Assembly: GCA_038503035.1 (NCBI GenBank)
Contig: JAVSML010001090.1
Location: 124,001 to 188,000 of the forward strand
Reading direction: 5' to 3'
DNA length: 64,000 nucleotides
Source: Crocodylus rhombifer
Lineage: Eukaryota > Chordata > Crocodylia > Crocodylidae
The number at the start of each line of letters is the position of its first letter. Positions within the stretch are counted from its first letter, which is position 1. The position numbers were made by a program, and so were the translations under genes. A model generated the notes under the pieces. That model searched no databases. It was not told the DNA's origin and saw only the letters and a program-made list of their open reading frames with translations. Of this stretch, positions 1 to 11,165 are shown one piece after another.

Positions 1-900
1 GAGAATTTAAGAAGGCATAAAATGTATGTATATATTACGTTTCAGCCAGGGTACCAGAATTCTCTCTTGTATTGTCAAGGTATCTATAATCACTGGTGAA
101 CAAGACAATAGTTTTATGTCTTATCTGCTAGAGCTGCAAACACCTTGCCTGGGGCATTAGTTCATTAGTATCTCAGCAGGAAAGCTATCTATTGGATTTC
201 TACTTGACTGTTCCCTGGAGGGCTCTTATCCAAGTACTGAGCCAGCCTAATGCTACTTATCTTTTGAGATCTGAACTCACAGCTTGAGGTGATGTGGGTA
301 TAAGCTTAATAGTTACAGTTAGGATGTTCTTTTCATTTTAAGTCTTTAATTTCTGGCGCTTATAACTTTCCAAACCATTAACTCTTGAAAGAAATTTCTC
401 ACATTTGTGCTCATTCCAGAGGTTAAATGTTTAAAAAGTTTGACAAAAATCTGTTTAGCTTTAGCTTCTGTTGGGGTTTTTGAATGAGGTTCAGGACTGG
501 GAAATTAATTGTTATCAGTTATGTTACCAGTCATATACTCATCCAGTTCTTGAAAAATACTTGAAAAATAAAGGTACCCTTTACTGTCTCACTCTCATTC
601 TCATACCTCTACCTGGCCATGTGTGCAGTCTCAGTGTGGTAGACAAGCTCCAATTAAGCTTGTATTTCAGTGCAAATTAAAAACAAGTGCAGCATTTATA
701 GACATTTTCTCTGCATATGCAACTACTTCAAGTAAAGGACTTTTGCTAAAGTTGGTGCATGCCATCAAATGCAGACCAACTCTCTCACTGATAAACAGAT
801 CCTTATCAAACTGTAGATTCTCGGTACATCTCAGTGAGGGTTTGAGTCACTGGTGAGTGGTAAATGACAGTCTCCCTCAGGGGTCTCTCTTTTTCTGATT
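1..900. other. Gene-free sequence
   Basis: This is moderately AT-rich DNA with only short chance reading frames. I see no exon-like codon pattern, no recognisable repeat and no structured element. Confidence 0.5.
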
Positions 901-904
901 CTTT

Positions 905-2030
905 TCAGCCAACATACCAGCAACATCCTGCTTATGGCATTGCGTAAATTTAGTTATGCTGATGGTATTGCATTTGCCACACAAGGTGATTCTTTTGAGG
1001 CAATAGAAAAAGTCCTTGAAAACAATCTGCATATCCTAGAGAACTATTGCTGAACTTGACGTGTGAAAGCTAATGCAGCTAAGATGGTTGGTTTCTTGTT
1101 CCAGTTTAACAACTCTCAGGTCAGTAAATGCTAAAGTTACAGTTTTGTAGAACTAAAATAATTCACAAAAACATTTACAGTACCTTGGAGTCACTTTAGA
1201 TCAAACTCTCAATTACCACCAGCACTTCAAAATTACCAGCAACAATACAGCAACAAGGGTAAACATTATACAAAAGCTCACTGGAACATCCTGGGGAAGT
1301 GATGCTCCTACCCTCCATAGATCAACCTAGGCACTAGTACTCTCTACAACTGAATACTGCACTCCCATCTGCTGCCAAAGCCCTCACACTTGTTACAGCG
1401 GTACACAGATGAATGCCACTATTAGAGTAGTAAGTGATGCTCTAAAATCTACACCACTGCCATGGCTGCTTGTGTTACAGAATATCACTCCTTCTACGGT
1501 GAGAAGAATTTGGCCATACTTTGAGAGTATGAAAAGATCTTGCTGACCCTGAACTCCTGTTGTATGAAGATATTGCCCACTCGTCAAGATGTAGGCTTAA
1601 GGAAACCTTTCTGATTACACGCACTCCAACTTTCATCGCACAGTCTGGACACTGAGAGCCACTGGTCAGCAAAATCTAGTCTGCAGCAACAGTGTGAAAT
1701 AAAACAGTGGTCATAGATCTGATCATCAAGCTTCTGGGTTTCCAGCTGAAAAGTAAATATGGGACTGCGTGGAACCACATTTGTACAGGCCTTTGTACTG
1801 AAAAAAATGGGGCTTCAAAGACCCGCTGAACTGCGTATGAGGTGAAATGCAATTAGTGAGCCACATTGCAAACTCCTGCCCTAAATTGGCATATCATGGA
1901 GGGATTGAAGCAGTCTACTTACACAGCCTGGATGTCATCAACTGGCTATCAAACCTCAACATACACCTTTAAATAACCTGTGCCTTCTCTACCATTGCTT
2001 GTCTTAGCCATAGGAAAAAGAAGAAGAACA
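905..2030 (+). pseudogene. Decayed non-LTR retrotransposon reverse transcriptase (not CR1)
   Basis: The plus strand, read across several frameshifts and stops, resembles the C-terminal half of a LINE polymerase. A stretch KFSYADGIAFATQGDSFEAI contains the catalytic box (955-966) as YADG instead of the usual YADD. Further on come a thumb-like segment around 1,180-1,330 (QYLGVTLDQTL-like, then an EYCTPICCQSPHTCY-like stretch) and a C-terminal CxCG/HI-type region near 1,780-1,960. The 3' end runs into an AAGAAGAAGA-like tail near 2,020, which fits a target-primed LINE insertion. The last D of the polymerase box is lost and the frame is broken many times, so it cannot be active. The clade (jockey-like, Rex/Daphne-like or other) cannot be decided by eye. 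Confidence 0.7.
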
Positions 2031-2134
2031 CAAGCTCAACAAGTATAAAGTTGTTCATGAAATACTGGAGCATTTAATTCCTAATTAAATATTACAAAAC
2101 TTGCTTGAAATTAAAACTATGACATTTTCACAGA

Positions 2135-2282
2135 TTTCATAGACATTAGGGCTGGAAGGGACCTCAGGAGATAATCAAGTCCAGCCCCCTGCCCCAGGGG
2201 CAGGAAGTCAGCTGAGGTCAAAAGATCCCAGCAAGATAAATGTCCAAATGTCTCTTAAAGGAGTCCAGAGTAGGTGCTTGAA
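2135..2282 (-). mobile_element. CR1: CR1 LINE 3' end fragment
   Basis: The plus strand starts TTTCATAGACATTAGGGCTG, followed by GGAAGGGACCTCAGGAG and a C-rich CAGCCCCCTGCC stretch. This is the reverse complement of the standard CR1 3' UTR. It stops at about 2,282 inside what would be the last ORF2 codons, so this is a severely 5'-truncated copy of about 150 bp. Confidence 0.85.
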
Positions 2283-2317
2283 GCAAGGGTAATTTTCTTT
2301 AAGAAAGTGTAATTTTG

Positions 2318-2493
2318 GGAGCTGATTATACTTTATTGGACTAACTAAATTGTTTGGAGAGATTTTAGACAGGCATTAGAGCATAAAGTACTCTTCTTCA
2401 AGTCTGAGAAAGAAATAGATACAGCTTGAGCATCTGATGAAGTAGACTGTCACACAAGAAAGCTTATGAATTTCTGAATGTGTTAGTCTCTGA
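2318..2493 (+). mobile_element. Penelope-like element terminal fragment with hammerhead-like core
   Basis: The fragment contains a TATACTTTATTGGACTAACT segment and TCTTCTTCAAGTCTGAGAAA, then CTGATGA (2,434-2,440), a 17-nt middle and GAAA (2,458-2,461), then a GCTTATG...GTTAGTCTCTGAG end. CTGATGA and GAAA separated by a hairpin are the conserved core of hammerhead ribozymes, which are known in terminal repeats of Penelope-like retroelements. The middle part is too mutated here to form a good stem II, so this copy is probably inactive. The element class is inferred from memory of reptile repeats and not from any RT domain in this copy. Confidence 0.5.
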
Positions 2494-2606
2494 GGGTGTG
2501 TTTACATATGCTCTGTGGTGAGAGAGGATGCTCTAATTAAAGCACTCACAGCATATCGTGTATTCAATGTTCCATGCTTCAAAATGGTGGCAGGGGTACA
2601 TTAAAT
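2494..2606. mobile_element. MITE end, GTGTNTACANATGC family
   Basis: GGTGTGTTTACATATGCTCT begins directly after the Penelope-like end and resembles the terminal motif shared by about ten other short elements in the window. Only one end is visible; the other end is lost at the CA microsatellite. Confidence 0.4.
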
Positions 2607-2660
2607 CACACACACACATGTGTATGTGTGTGTAGATACGTATATCTACACACACATCAG
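2606..2660. repeat. (CA)n/(TG)n microsatellite
   Basis: Alternating CACACA, TGTATGTGTGTG and CTACACACACA runs form an imperfect, partly self-complementary dinucleotide repeat. Confidence 0.8.
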
Positions 2661-2821
2661 TATGTTCGTATGTATGCATGCCTTCATGGCAAATTTTCTA
2701 TATCCAATAGCAGTACCCTCAAGTACACTGCTTCTCCACATAAGCTGCATGCTGAAATGGAAATGGGGTAGGACAGGTCTGTATTGTGTGTGTGACTGTA
2801 GATATAGATATAGATATCTAT

Positions 2822-3130
2822 TAGGAGTGTGCGAAATAGGCTGTATTCGATTCAGATTCAGCCCAAATCAGGGACAGTGATTCAATTTGTTGATTTGGAT
2901 CACTGTCCCCGATTCAAATTGGCTGAATCTGAATATGAAGATTCAATGTTGATTCGGAGAATCAGCAATTTGAACATAGACACAGCTTTAAATGTTTTTT
3001 CTACATGCCTCGAGGTACCAGGTACAGCTTTTGAACGCTGTGATGCTGAGGTGAATGGAACATCCCACAGGAGCACGGGGAGCCCCCCTTGCATGCTTGG
3101 CTGGAAACCCGAAAGTGGACCAGAAGTATT
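2822..3130. mobile_element. Fold-back MITE with ATTCAGATTCAGCC arms
   Basis: ATTCAGATTCAGCCC (from about 2,850) through GGGACAGTGAT is repeated in reverse complement at about 2,900-2,937 (ATCACTGTCCCCGATTC...GGCTGAATCTGAAT), with a spacer of under 20 bp. Relatives of this sequence reappear at 62.05 kb. No coding capacity is visible, and the distal boundary is uncertain. Confidence 0.55.
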
Positions 3131-3156
3131 AGTCCTAGAAGTACTAGTAGTATCAA

Positions 3157-3214
3157 TATCTCTAGATCTATAGATATCTATCTACATATAGAGATACCTA
3201 TAGATCTAGATATA
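3157..3214. repeat. AT-rich near-palindrome built on AGATCTATAG
   Basis: A 23-nt arm at 3,157-3,179 matches the reverse complement of 3,192-3,214 at 21 of 23 positions around a 12-nt spacer. It could extrude as a cruciform. It sits beside a TG microsatellite and is probably a simple-repeat by-product. Confidence 0.75.
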
Positions 3215-3235
3215 TATATTTATAGATAGCTATGT

Positions 3236-3236
3236 C

Positions 3237-3269
<33 letters not shown>
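3236..3269. repeat. (TG)n microsatellite
   Basis: This is an almost uninterrupted TG run of about 17 units, likely polymorphic in length. Confidence 0.95.
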
Positions 3270-3272
<3 letters not shown>

Positions 3273-3654
3273 ACTTTGAACACAGCACTGGCACCTTTGC
3301 CAAAATGTGTTTTCTTGGGTATATGCCCAAGGAACTCATATTGAATTCTTCCCAGGTTGCATCTCTAAAGCAGGCCTTAGTAGTAACATGCAGAACTGTT
3401 TTACTCCACTGGAAAAAAACAGGGCATCTTTAAATGTTGAATCCTGGAACAATGAAATGCCACAATTAGCATCTGTGGAAATACTCATGTTTTGCATGTA
3501 TAACTACATTGAAAAGTTTAAAGCAATTTAGAAAGTTTTTTTAGGATATTTTTGCCAGCTTTAGTGGGCTTAGTATTCCTTGCACACTTATTTTTTCTAT
3601 CTCTCAATCTTCCCTTGTTCCCCTTACATTTATTGCTTATTATTCATAATAAGA

Positions 3655-4290
3655 ACCTAAGGGGCGCATCCAGATGAGCAAGCATATACCTATTGCGGCA
3701 TCCCAAAGGATTTGCAGGGGTCAAAAATACCCATGGAAAAAAACCCAGTGCAGCACACACTTGGGCAGTGCACCCTTGCAGTGCAGAGCACACAGGACTA
3801 TGCAGTAACTGGTGCTGCAGACATGTTTGCAGAGCCACATATTTCATTACTGCACTTGTTTGGACATGCCCAAAGGATTTGTGGTGCCTCAAGCCTGTTG
3901 GAAGCACTGCAAACCACATGTGACACAAATGGTACCATGCTCCATGCTACCAATTTCATACTAGGAACTCCCAGTCTCAAAAAAACCCACAGCAGATAAA
4001 AGCGGTATAGCACATGCTCCGAGTATGTGCCGAAGCAACTTGTGACTGAGTCCTCCAGGGAAATGCTGTGGCTGCTGGCCCTAAAAGTCTCCCCTCCTCT
4101 AGGTCCAACCTGGCTCCTCTAGCATGCTGGAAGCCAGAAGAAATGTGGGGTAGGTAGTTTGCTTGAGGCAAGTCATTTTGCCCCACGCCACAGTACACAT
4201 GCAGGGGTATGTGCAGCAGCAAAAAGTAGCAGGCAAATTTGTTCCACTACTTTTTTGTGCCGCTGCATTCACACACCCCTGCATGTGGGG
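3655..4290. mobile_element. Dispersed repeat copy 1 (CATCCAGATGAGCAAGC family)
   Basis: The left part (AGCATATACCTATTGCGGCATCCCAAAG) and right part (AAAAACCCACAGCAG...GGTCC) align with 19,195-19,480, where the same blocks occur in the same order (GCACATATGCCTGTTGTGGCATCTCAAAG; AAAACCTACAG; GGCTGGGTCCTCC). The two are therefore copies of one interspersed element. No protein similarity is visible, and it is probably a non-autonomous DNA transposon. Confidence 0.5.
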
Positions 4291-4298
4291 ACATGACC

Positions 4299-4622
4299 AG
4301 GAAGGCCATACTCCATCAGACCAATGATCCATCCTGTCTCAGACAGCAGCAGGAGTGGATGCTTTAGAGAGAAAACATATGAACACTGCAGATACTGAGT
4401 GATCTATCCCCTGTTGTATCCTTCCTGGCATACACCATCGTTGGTTTAGAGATGCCTAAGGATATACCGCAGACTGTTCTGTTTAATAGCTATTAATGGG
4501 TCCATCATCCATGACTTGGTCAAATCCCTTTTTGAACCTGGCTTTACTATCTACCTCTACAACTTTTTGTGGCAATGAATTCCACATGTTATCTATGTGT
4601 TGTGTAAAAAAAAAAAAAACTT
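4299..4622 (-). mobile_element. CR1: CR1-family 3' UTR fragment, second subfamily
   Basis: GGCCATACTCCATCAGACCAATGATCCATC, then a TAGCTATTAATGGGTCCATC block, then TTGAACCTGGCTTTACTATC and GGCAATGAATTCCACATGTT, is the minus-strand pattern of a CR1 3' tail that is common in turtles and crocodilians. It differs from the GGAAGGGACC tail type elsewhere in this window. It ends in a run of 13-14 A. Confidence 0.7.
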
Positions 4623-4624
4623 CC

Positions 4625-5690
4625 TTTAATATAGATATATATGCATTTCAGATATGTATGTACTTGATATAGATGCATACACACGTTTCAGATCTTTTCA
4701 TTACAATTAAAAATCAATAAAATAATGATGAACTTAATCTGTATATGTTCATTCCTCATACTGAGTGTAGAATAGCGATGTTCTGTTAAGTATGCTATAT
4801 ACTTGCCCTGTAAAGTTTCAACTACAGAAGACTGCTCACATCTGAATTCAGGCAGGGATTTGTAGCTTTGACTTTGGGTAAGTTTATTGCTCTGCACATG
4901 ATAGAATAGTGATTTAATGTTAAGATTCTGTCATGTGTTAATCCTGCATTATAGAGAGACTGTATGTGTGTCCCCCCCAGGATATATACAGTTCACAGGG
5001 TTTTTTGTGTTAGCTGTTTATTTATTCAATTTGCTTACACTCTAAGGTGGCCAAGTCCTCTCCATGTTGCCTTAAGAAATCTTTTGGGGAAAGAACTTGC
5101 ACAAACTTGTCTGTATTTGGTCAAGTCATGATCTCTACTTATATCTTTGTAATTTGTGAAATGCTGCAAATGACTGGCCAGTTCCATGTGGCAAGCCTAA
5201 TATAATGATAGCTGGAACTTTGGGATGGGAACCAAAGTTATCAGAGCACATTATATGGTGGAGACAGGAGAAGGCTGGAGGAGAATGGAGACACAGAGAG
5301 CAATATGGACTAAGTTATTTTAAGTGTCCAGTATTGAATTAGGTGAATGCAGTACAAATATTATACCTACCATGCTGTTCAGTGTCATCCTCAGACATGC
5401 TGCATCTTGAAGTTAAAGCAGTCAGATGTATTTATGTAGCGCTTCAGCTGGCTTATTGGCACTGTCACCCAGTAATACATTACAGATCTAACTAACCCGT
5501 TTCCATTTCAGGAGTCAGATTGTGTGGAGAAGCAGTGTACTTGAGGGTACCGCTGTTGGACATACTAAGTTTGCCATATAAACATAGGCTTTATTGCTTT
5601 ATTGCTTTTAGCAGGCCTGAACCAGGCTTTCTCAAAAATCTGTCCTTTATTGATTTTAGTTCCTAGGTGTCAGTATAGGACATATAAACT
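4625..5690. other. Gene-free sequence
   Basis: This is AT-rich DNA with short TATATG-type simple sequence at its start. I see no supported gene or repeat. Confidence 0.5.
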
Positions 5691-6150
5691 GGAGGCACTG
5701 AACTTGAGTTGCAGAGTATCAGTGCCAGGCTGTGGGTGGCCAGACCAGACTGGAAGGCATTGAAGCTGGGGTTGGAGTGGGCAAGCAGAATCTAGCAGCA
5801 AGTCAAGTCAGTCGCCAAAGAATCAGGAGGCAAGTGAAATTCAGTAGTGAGCTGGTCTGAGAACCAAGAAATCAAGATGGGAGTGGAGTCCAAAAATGAG
5901 GTGAGTCAGTACCCAAGAGATCAAAAGGTGAGTGAGGTCAGGAACGAAGGACTTGGGCGTTAAGCAGAGTTGCCAGAGCACATTCCAGGAGCAGAAAGAA
6001 CTCTGTTGTCCAGGCACATCCTCTTCATTTCCCTGGCTTTAAGTAGGGGAATAGCTGGTTAGGTGTTGTCAACCAGCTGCTTAGGCTTCAGGGAGGGTAC
6101 AGAGCCTCGTGCATTAACAGAAGTCTTGGGTATATCCAGGCTTTGGGAAC
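5690..6150. repeat. Purine-rich interspersed repeat (AGTCCAA/GATCAAG type)
   Basis: It is rich in phrases such as GGAGTCCAAAAATGAGGTGAG, AAGAGATCAAAAGGTGAG and GGCTTTAAGTAGGGGAATAG. A similar vocabulary (GAGTCCAAGTCACAGATCAAG, GTGCTTAAATGGGGAGGCT, GGTCAGCTGGTT) recurs at 16.39-16.80 kb. Both may be parts of one LTR-like family. The match is only by word similarity. Confidence 0.35.
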
Positions 6151-6156
6151 CACAGT

Positions 6157-6490
6157 GGGCAGTGGTGACATGTAGGGGGTGCACAGGGGTGCACATGCAC
6201 ACCCTGAGAGTGCTGCTGCACCCCTGGCAGGCTGCACTCCCCACTTAGGTGATGGGCGGGGGTGGGTAGGAATGAGCACCAGTGCTCCACCCCACAAGCA
6301 CTGGGTGGGGAGTGGGAGTGCTGGATGCAGCACAGTGGCCACTTCCGGGAGCACCATGGCTGTTTCCTGGTTGGTGAGTTTTGCCATCAGGGGACCTTCC
6401 CACTGGTCAGTGAGATTGTCCCCCTTGGTCACTGACTGGTCGCTGTGGGCGGCATGTGCCCCCCCGACTAAGGTGGCACCAGTCACCCAT
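6157..6490. mobile_element. Probable non-autonomous DNA transposon, GC-rich
   Basis: The left end GTGGTGACATGTAGGGGGTGC and the right end (in reverse complement, GACTGGTGCCACCTTAGTCGGGGGGGC) look like diverged terminal inverted repeats about 330 bp apart. The interior is GC-rich and the flanks are not. No clean target duplication was found. Confidence 0.4.
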
Positions 6491-6519
6491 GACAAGGAGG
6501 GTGACAAATTGGGGTAAGT

Positions 6520-9500
6520 TACTATTCCAGTTAGACCAAGATACCAGTTAGGCCAGGATGCTTGTTGCCTCCAATTCCATGTCCACAGGCTACTTGTGAA
6601 TTATAAGGAAATGACCCAGGAAAGGAAGTAGAAAAGGAGTTTCGAGATAGGTTAAGAACTGCCTCTGCTCCTATGCATGGTGATACTAGGAGTGGAAGCA
6701 GGTGGGAAGGAACTGAGGAAAAAGTGGATTTTCAAGTTCACTTGCACTTTCCTTCTTTGCTGAGTTATTGTTGGTTTTGTATTGCTTGCTCTCTTTTTCA
6801 TGCTACAATCAGAGCAAGTGAGAGGAAAATTAGGCAATCCAAGACTAGGTCAAGACCCAAGGAAGGGACATGATTAAGGATGATGTACCCTGGTATTTAG
6901 GGAATGAATGAAGATATGACAACTGCTGGAAGAAAACTGAGTAGTGGGGTGGTGCTCAGTGGAAACAGTGAAAGTGGGAGATGCCCACCGGGCATTCATG
7001 AGATTAGGAAAACTGTGTTGTATTCCTATGGTTTAGTTTTTCTCGAACAGTGAAGAGAAGATGAAAATATGCCTGCTGGGAATCCTAATTCCTCTGTAAA
7101 TTAGGCAGGCGATTGCATCAAAATTTCAAGGATGAAATGAATTTTTTTTCACTAAGCTGTATAACTTGTTAATGTATCTCAGGTCAGGCATTGTCTCAGC
7201 ATAAAATGCAGGATACAGGCTAAGAAGTAATATTTCCACTTGCTTTGTTATCTACTTTCTTAGTTTATGTAAATTTGGGTAATCGGATGAAGCAGTGAAA
7301 CAAATCCTGCCTTCTTGTATTTCTCTTGTGATTCACTCTGATGATCCTAGTTGTGATGTCGCTCTTTGACTTTATTCATTATCACTCACTGCAAAACACG
7401 TTAACTCATGCAGCAGCATAAGAATTTACTCAAAATTTAAATTTGTTGGGTTTTGGTGGTTCATATCTTATTATCCAGCATATGCAAAGAATTCTTCCAG
7501 GTATTTCTGTTTCTAATAAGGCAGAAGTTAAATATTTTGCCCATGATAGTCTGTTTAGCCAGAAACTGAATATCTAGATGCCAAGGATGTTGACAGTGCT
7601 TATTTGCCATTGTGCTTTGTTTTTTTTTTCCTGGCTTTCTTCCATTAGACCAAACTGCTTAGCTAACATGTCCTTAAAAATTTAAAAGCTTTTTGATTTC
7701 TCCAAGCAGGCATCCCATATCCTTTGTAATAACTCTTCTGCCTATAGACAGCCAGCTTGTTCGCTTGTGTCCCTATCAATATATCTTTCAGTCTTTTGTG
7801 TTTTCATCATTCCCACAATAAACATTCAAGGAAGTTTTTATTTTTCCATTTTATGTTTTTGGAGGAATGCCCTAATCCTGTCTTTGCTCTGTTTCTCCCT
7901 TCTCTCCCCATTTTCTTCTGCAGTCTGAAATAGTTTGGTACCTGATGCTATTTTACCTCAAAACTGAAGAATCAGACAAACAAAGCAAACAACTTCCTAA
8001 TGGATGTAAAGAATTAAGGGTTATACAAGATGTTTATGAAACAATGATTTATGCAACAAGGAAGCAGAAAATAATTTTCTGTACTCTGATCTTGCCCATC
8101 TTTAATTTGCACCTGTAAAAAGATGATTAAATGTTATCCCATTACCAGTGATGCACATGATTATCCCTCTGTCTCTCCAAAAATCATGCAAGAAAAGTAG
8201 GCATCCTAATTTATTCCTTTCTTCACTTCCTTGATTACATTAATCTCAGTTATTCCTGTAGAAGGCAGAAGATGATCCAGCCAGCCCCAACATAATTTTT
8301 TGCTTCTGCGTTTAGAAGTGAAAACAATGATAAATGTAGTCAATACATTTTTAGAGTTCATACTATGTAGGTATTGGTCCTATTGTTATAGTCAAAATTC
8401 AAGGTTATCTTTCAGTTCTTTCAAATGAAGGCCTGAAGATGTTCACATGCATAATTATAACAATAAAAGTTTCATTTTCTTTAGAATCTTCTAAAACGTA
8501 ACTTTTGGTGCACTGCAGTTTAACAACATAGAGATAAGTCCCACCTTAATGTGTTATGAAATCTAGACTATTGATTTTGGGCCTTTTTCAGATTAAATTT
8601 CCATTGCAGAGAATAGAGGTTCTATTTATGTAAGGACTGAGTAGAAATTGAATCTTATCCCTGCGACCCTTCAGCTTATTAATTATCAGTGAATTGAAGG
8701 TATGTTTACACCATGGTGACAGTGTGTCCTGGAACTCTAGCACACCAGACCTTCCCCTGCTCCCAGCAGTTTCATGGAAAAATGTTAATAGGGAGCAAAT
8801 TCTAGGCCTACATACTTTTAATGTGTGACATGGGTCTTTCTTAACACTAATTCCTGGGATTTGGGAAATACCATAGTTACCATCCATTGCAATGGAGGCA
8901 TATTTGGCTTTGAATTGTGTTTCACATTATGAAATGGGTTCATAAGCATTGTTGAATATGCTGAGCCCTAAGGGACTAAATGCTGTTGCACAGCATAAAG
9001 ATGTTAAAATATAATAGTGTTTAAAATTAAACAAAAAATCAGCTTTTTTAAATTAAGTGTCAAAGCCATTTAAAACCAGCTGGAACTTTATCAAAATCTC
9101 AATTTCCCCTTGACACTTTTTGATGTGTCTCTTCTTGCTGTTAATTGTCAGTGAAAATAAGTTGCCAGTGTGAAGCTTTGGAAACTGTAGAGTAACCCTC
9201 TTCATATATTAGTTGCTGGTTACAGATACTATCATGCACACTGTGCATACTGTCTTTGTGCCACAGTGTAAATTATATAGAACAATAATAATTTGATCTT
9301 CTGCTTATGCTTTCTAGTGAAAATTGTCCAGTTATTTGTTCTTCTACTTATTTATAGAAATCAAGTGAAAAGATTCCCTAGTGTATAATCAATAAATAGG
9401 ATGCCAAAATTCTTATAAACACAAAAGCCCTTGATTCTGTGGCATGATGATTATGGGCATTAAAGTTTATATATGTGGCCAAAGGTTATTTGTAGATGCA

Positions 9501-10700
9501 GGGAGTAGTCACTTGAATCTCTGTACAATTTTATTTGGTTTATATATTAAGTTTTGAAGAAATAAGCAACTCACAATATTTTGAAAGATAGTGAGAAGTA
9601 TATATTACAAAAGAATTCTGCTTGCTTACTTCTACTTCCAATAAAATGTATACAAATTAGCACAGAATGAATTTAAAGATGAAAATCTAATGGAAGATAG
9701 GGCAAATTACTAAAATAAAAAATAACCACTTAGTAATAATTCGTATTATTAGCTCCACTTAGAAACTGTAATTTGAAATATGCTGATTTGTTTTTAAGTT
9801 ACGTGAATACACATACTTTTGAATATGCAAATAGATTACTTGAGTGACAGTTACTTCTCTTCTTGTTCAGAAAGTAGCCTTACAAACATTTCAACATCTT
9901 TTTGATAGTTTGGTTGCACCATTTGTGTACAGAGATTATTATCTGTTGGTTTTGTTAACTAAAAAGTTTTCAAAAGGCTAATCAGAGTTTTTTGGGGAAT
10001 GATTTTTCACTGGAATGTGATTGTGTAAATATAAAATCATTCCATGCAAAGTGTTGATTTTTGCCTAAATTTTAAGTGAAATCAAATTCTTACCAGACTG
10101 CCCACCCAACTTAGAAGGGCTCTTCACATCTCTTGTCAATCTTATTGGTTATCAGTATTTTAAGGTCTGCTGGATATTCTTATCGTCAGCTCCTAGAACT
10201 CCCCCTTTTCTGATCTCTGTTACCCTGTATTGTGTGTGATAATTTTCAGTAGTTGTAAGTGGCTGTGATATGCTACCAAACCAAAATAGCAGTGTTTTAT
10301 TTAATATACATTTACTCTTCCCTGTTGTAATGATGATTCATGCTCATTCTGGTGGTTCTTTGCTAACTTGTTCTTAACTGTGGACCTTCCCAATGCATGG
10401 CCCATTGCTAACTAACATTAAGTCATATTAAGTAATGCAACAGGAAACCCTAGACAAATCCCTGCACAGACTTTCTCTAAGACTCAAGTGTCCACCTAGA
10501 CAAGCCTTTGTAATTTTTGGTCAAATGAGTGAATTAACAATTGACTGCCAATCCCAGATTCCCACTTTTAAGACAGCTGAGTGGCACTTGTTAGTGTGAC
10601 AATATTGGCTTTTGGGGAGCCCTGGATTTGCAGCTGAATAAAAGGCTGTAACCTGTGGCCTAGCAGAGTTGCTGACCATGTTGCCCTGTGGGGTCAGGCC
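6520..10700. other. Long AT-rich gene-free stretch
   Basis: I read both strands and saw no recognisable protein, repeat end or RNA gene. Reading frames are under 100 codons with no domain-like composition. It may be intronic or intergenic unique DNA; conserved non-coding elements cannot be judged without alignment. Confidence 0.6.
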
Positions 10701-10739
10701 AACTCTCAGAATCTCAATATTGCACTGTTAGGAGGGTGT

Positions 10740-11020
10740 GACACAATTGCACATATACAAACACAAAAATCAGTTAGGTGCATATACACACATACACACA
10801 CACACTACCAGCTCAGGCACATGCACATCCAAACCAGCCTAGAAACATGCATAACTATCACCAATTCAAGCACATATACTATACACCCCAAAAGTTAGAC
10901 ACCAATCACTAATTTGTATATCATGCACACAATGACACACAGTCACCAGTTCACACACATACAGCCCACCTACACATACACACAGATAAGTTCCCAACTT
11001 GGATGGTACAGTATGTATGT
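10740..11020. repeat. Imperfect CA-rich repeat
   Basis: Repeated CACACA words are separated by CAGCTCAGGCACATGC- and CCAATTCAAGCAC-like phrases, with a looser unit of roughly 35-50 bp (CACCA followed by TCACACACAT). It resembles a degraded minisatellite. Confidence 0.55.
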
Positions 11021-11094
11021 GTGTGCTTGGGGTACCTGGGATATTTGGGGGACGGTTAAGATGAGAGAGAAATAGTTAAAGTGTAGGGAGTGAA

Positions 11095-11165
11095 AGTTGT
11101 GAGAACCAGGATTCGAACCGGTGGACTACAGAGAAGCTGGCTGAGCAACTGAGGTTTGGGTTTGC
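11095..11165 (-). other. tRNA-like relic (box A and box B)
   Basis: The minus strand contains GTTGCTCAGCCAGC, similar to a pol III A box, then CTGTAG, then CCGGTTCGAATCC, a good B box. The anticodon-region CTGTAG would fit tRNA-Tyr (GTA). The acceptor stem does not pair and the body is about 10 nt too short, so this is a degenerate tRNA pseudogene or SINE head and not a working tRNA. Confidence 0.35.

Noticed and set aside
10740..11020. CRISPR-like array of CA-rich units
   Set aside because: The units are irregular and simple-sequence based in vertebrate DNA; no direct repeats of constant length.
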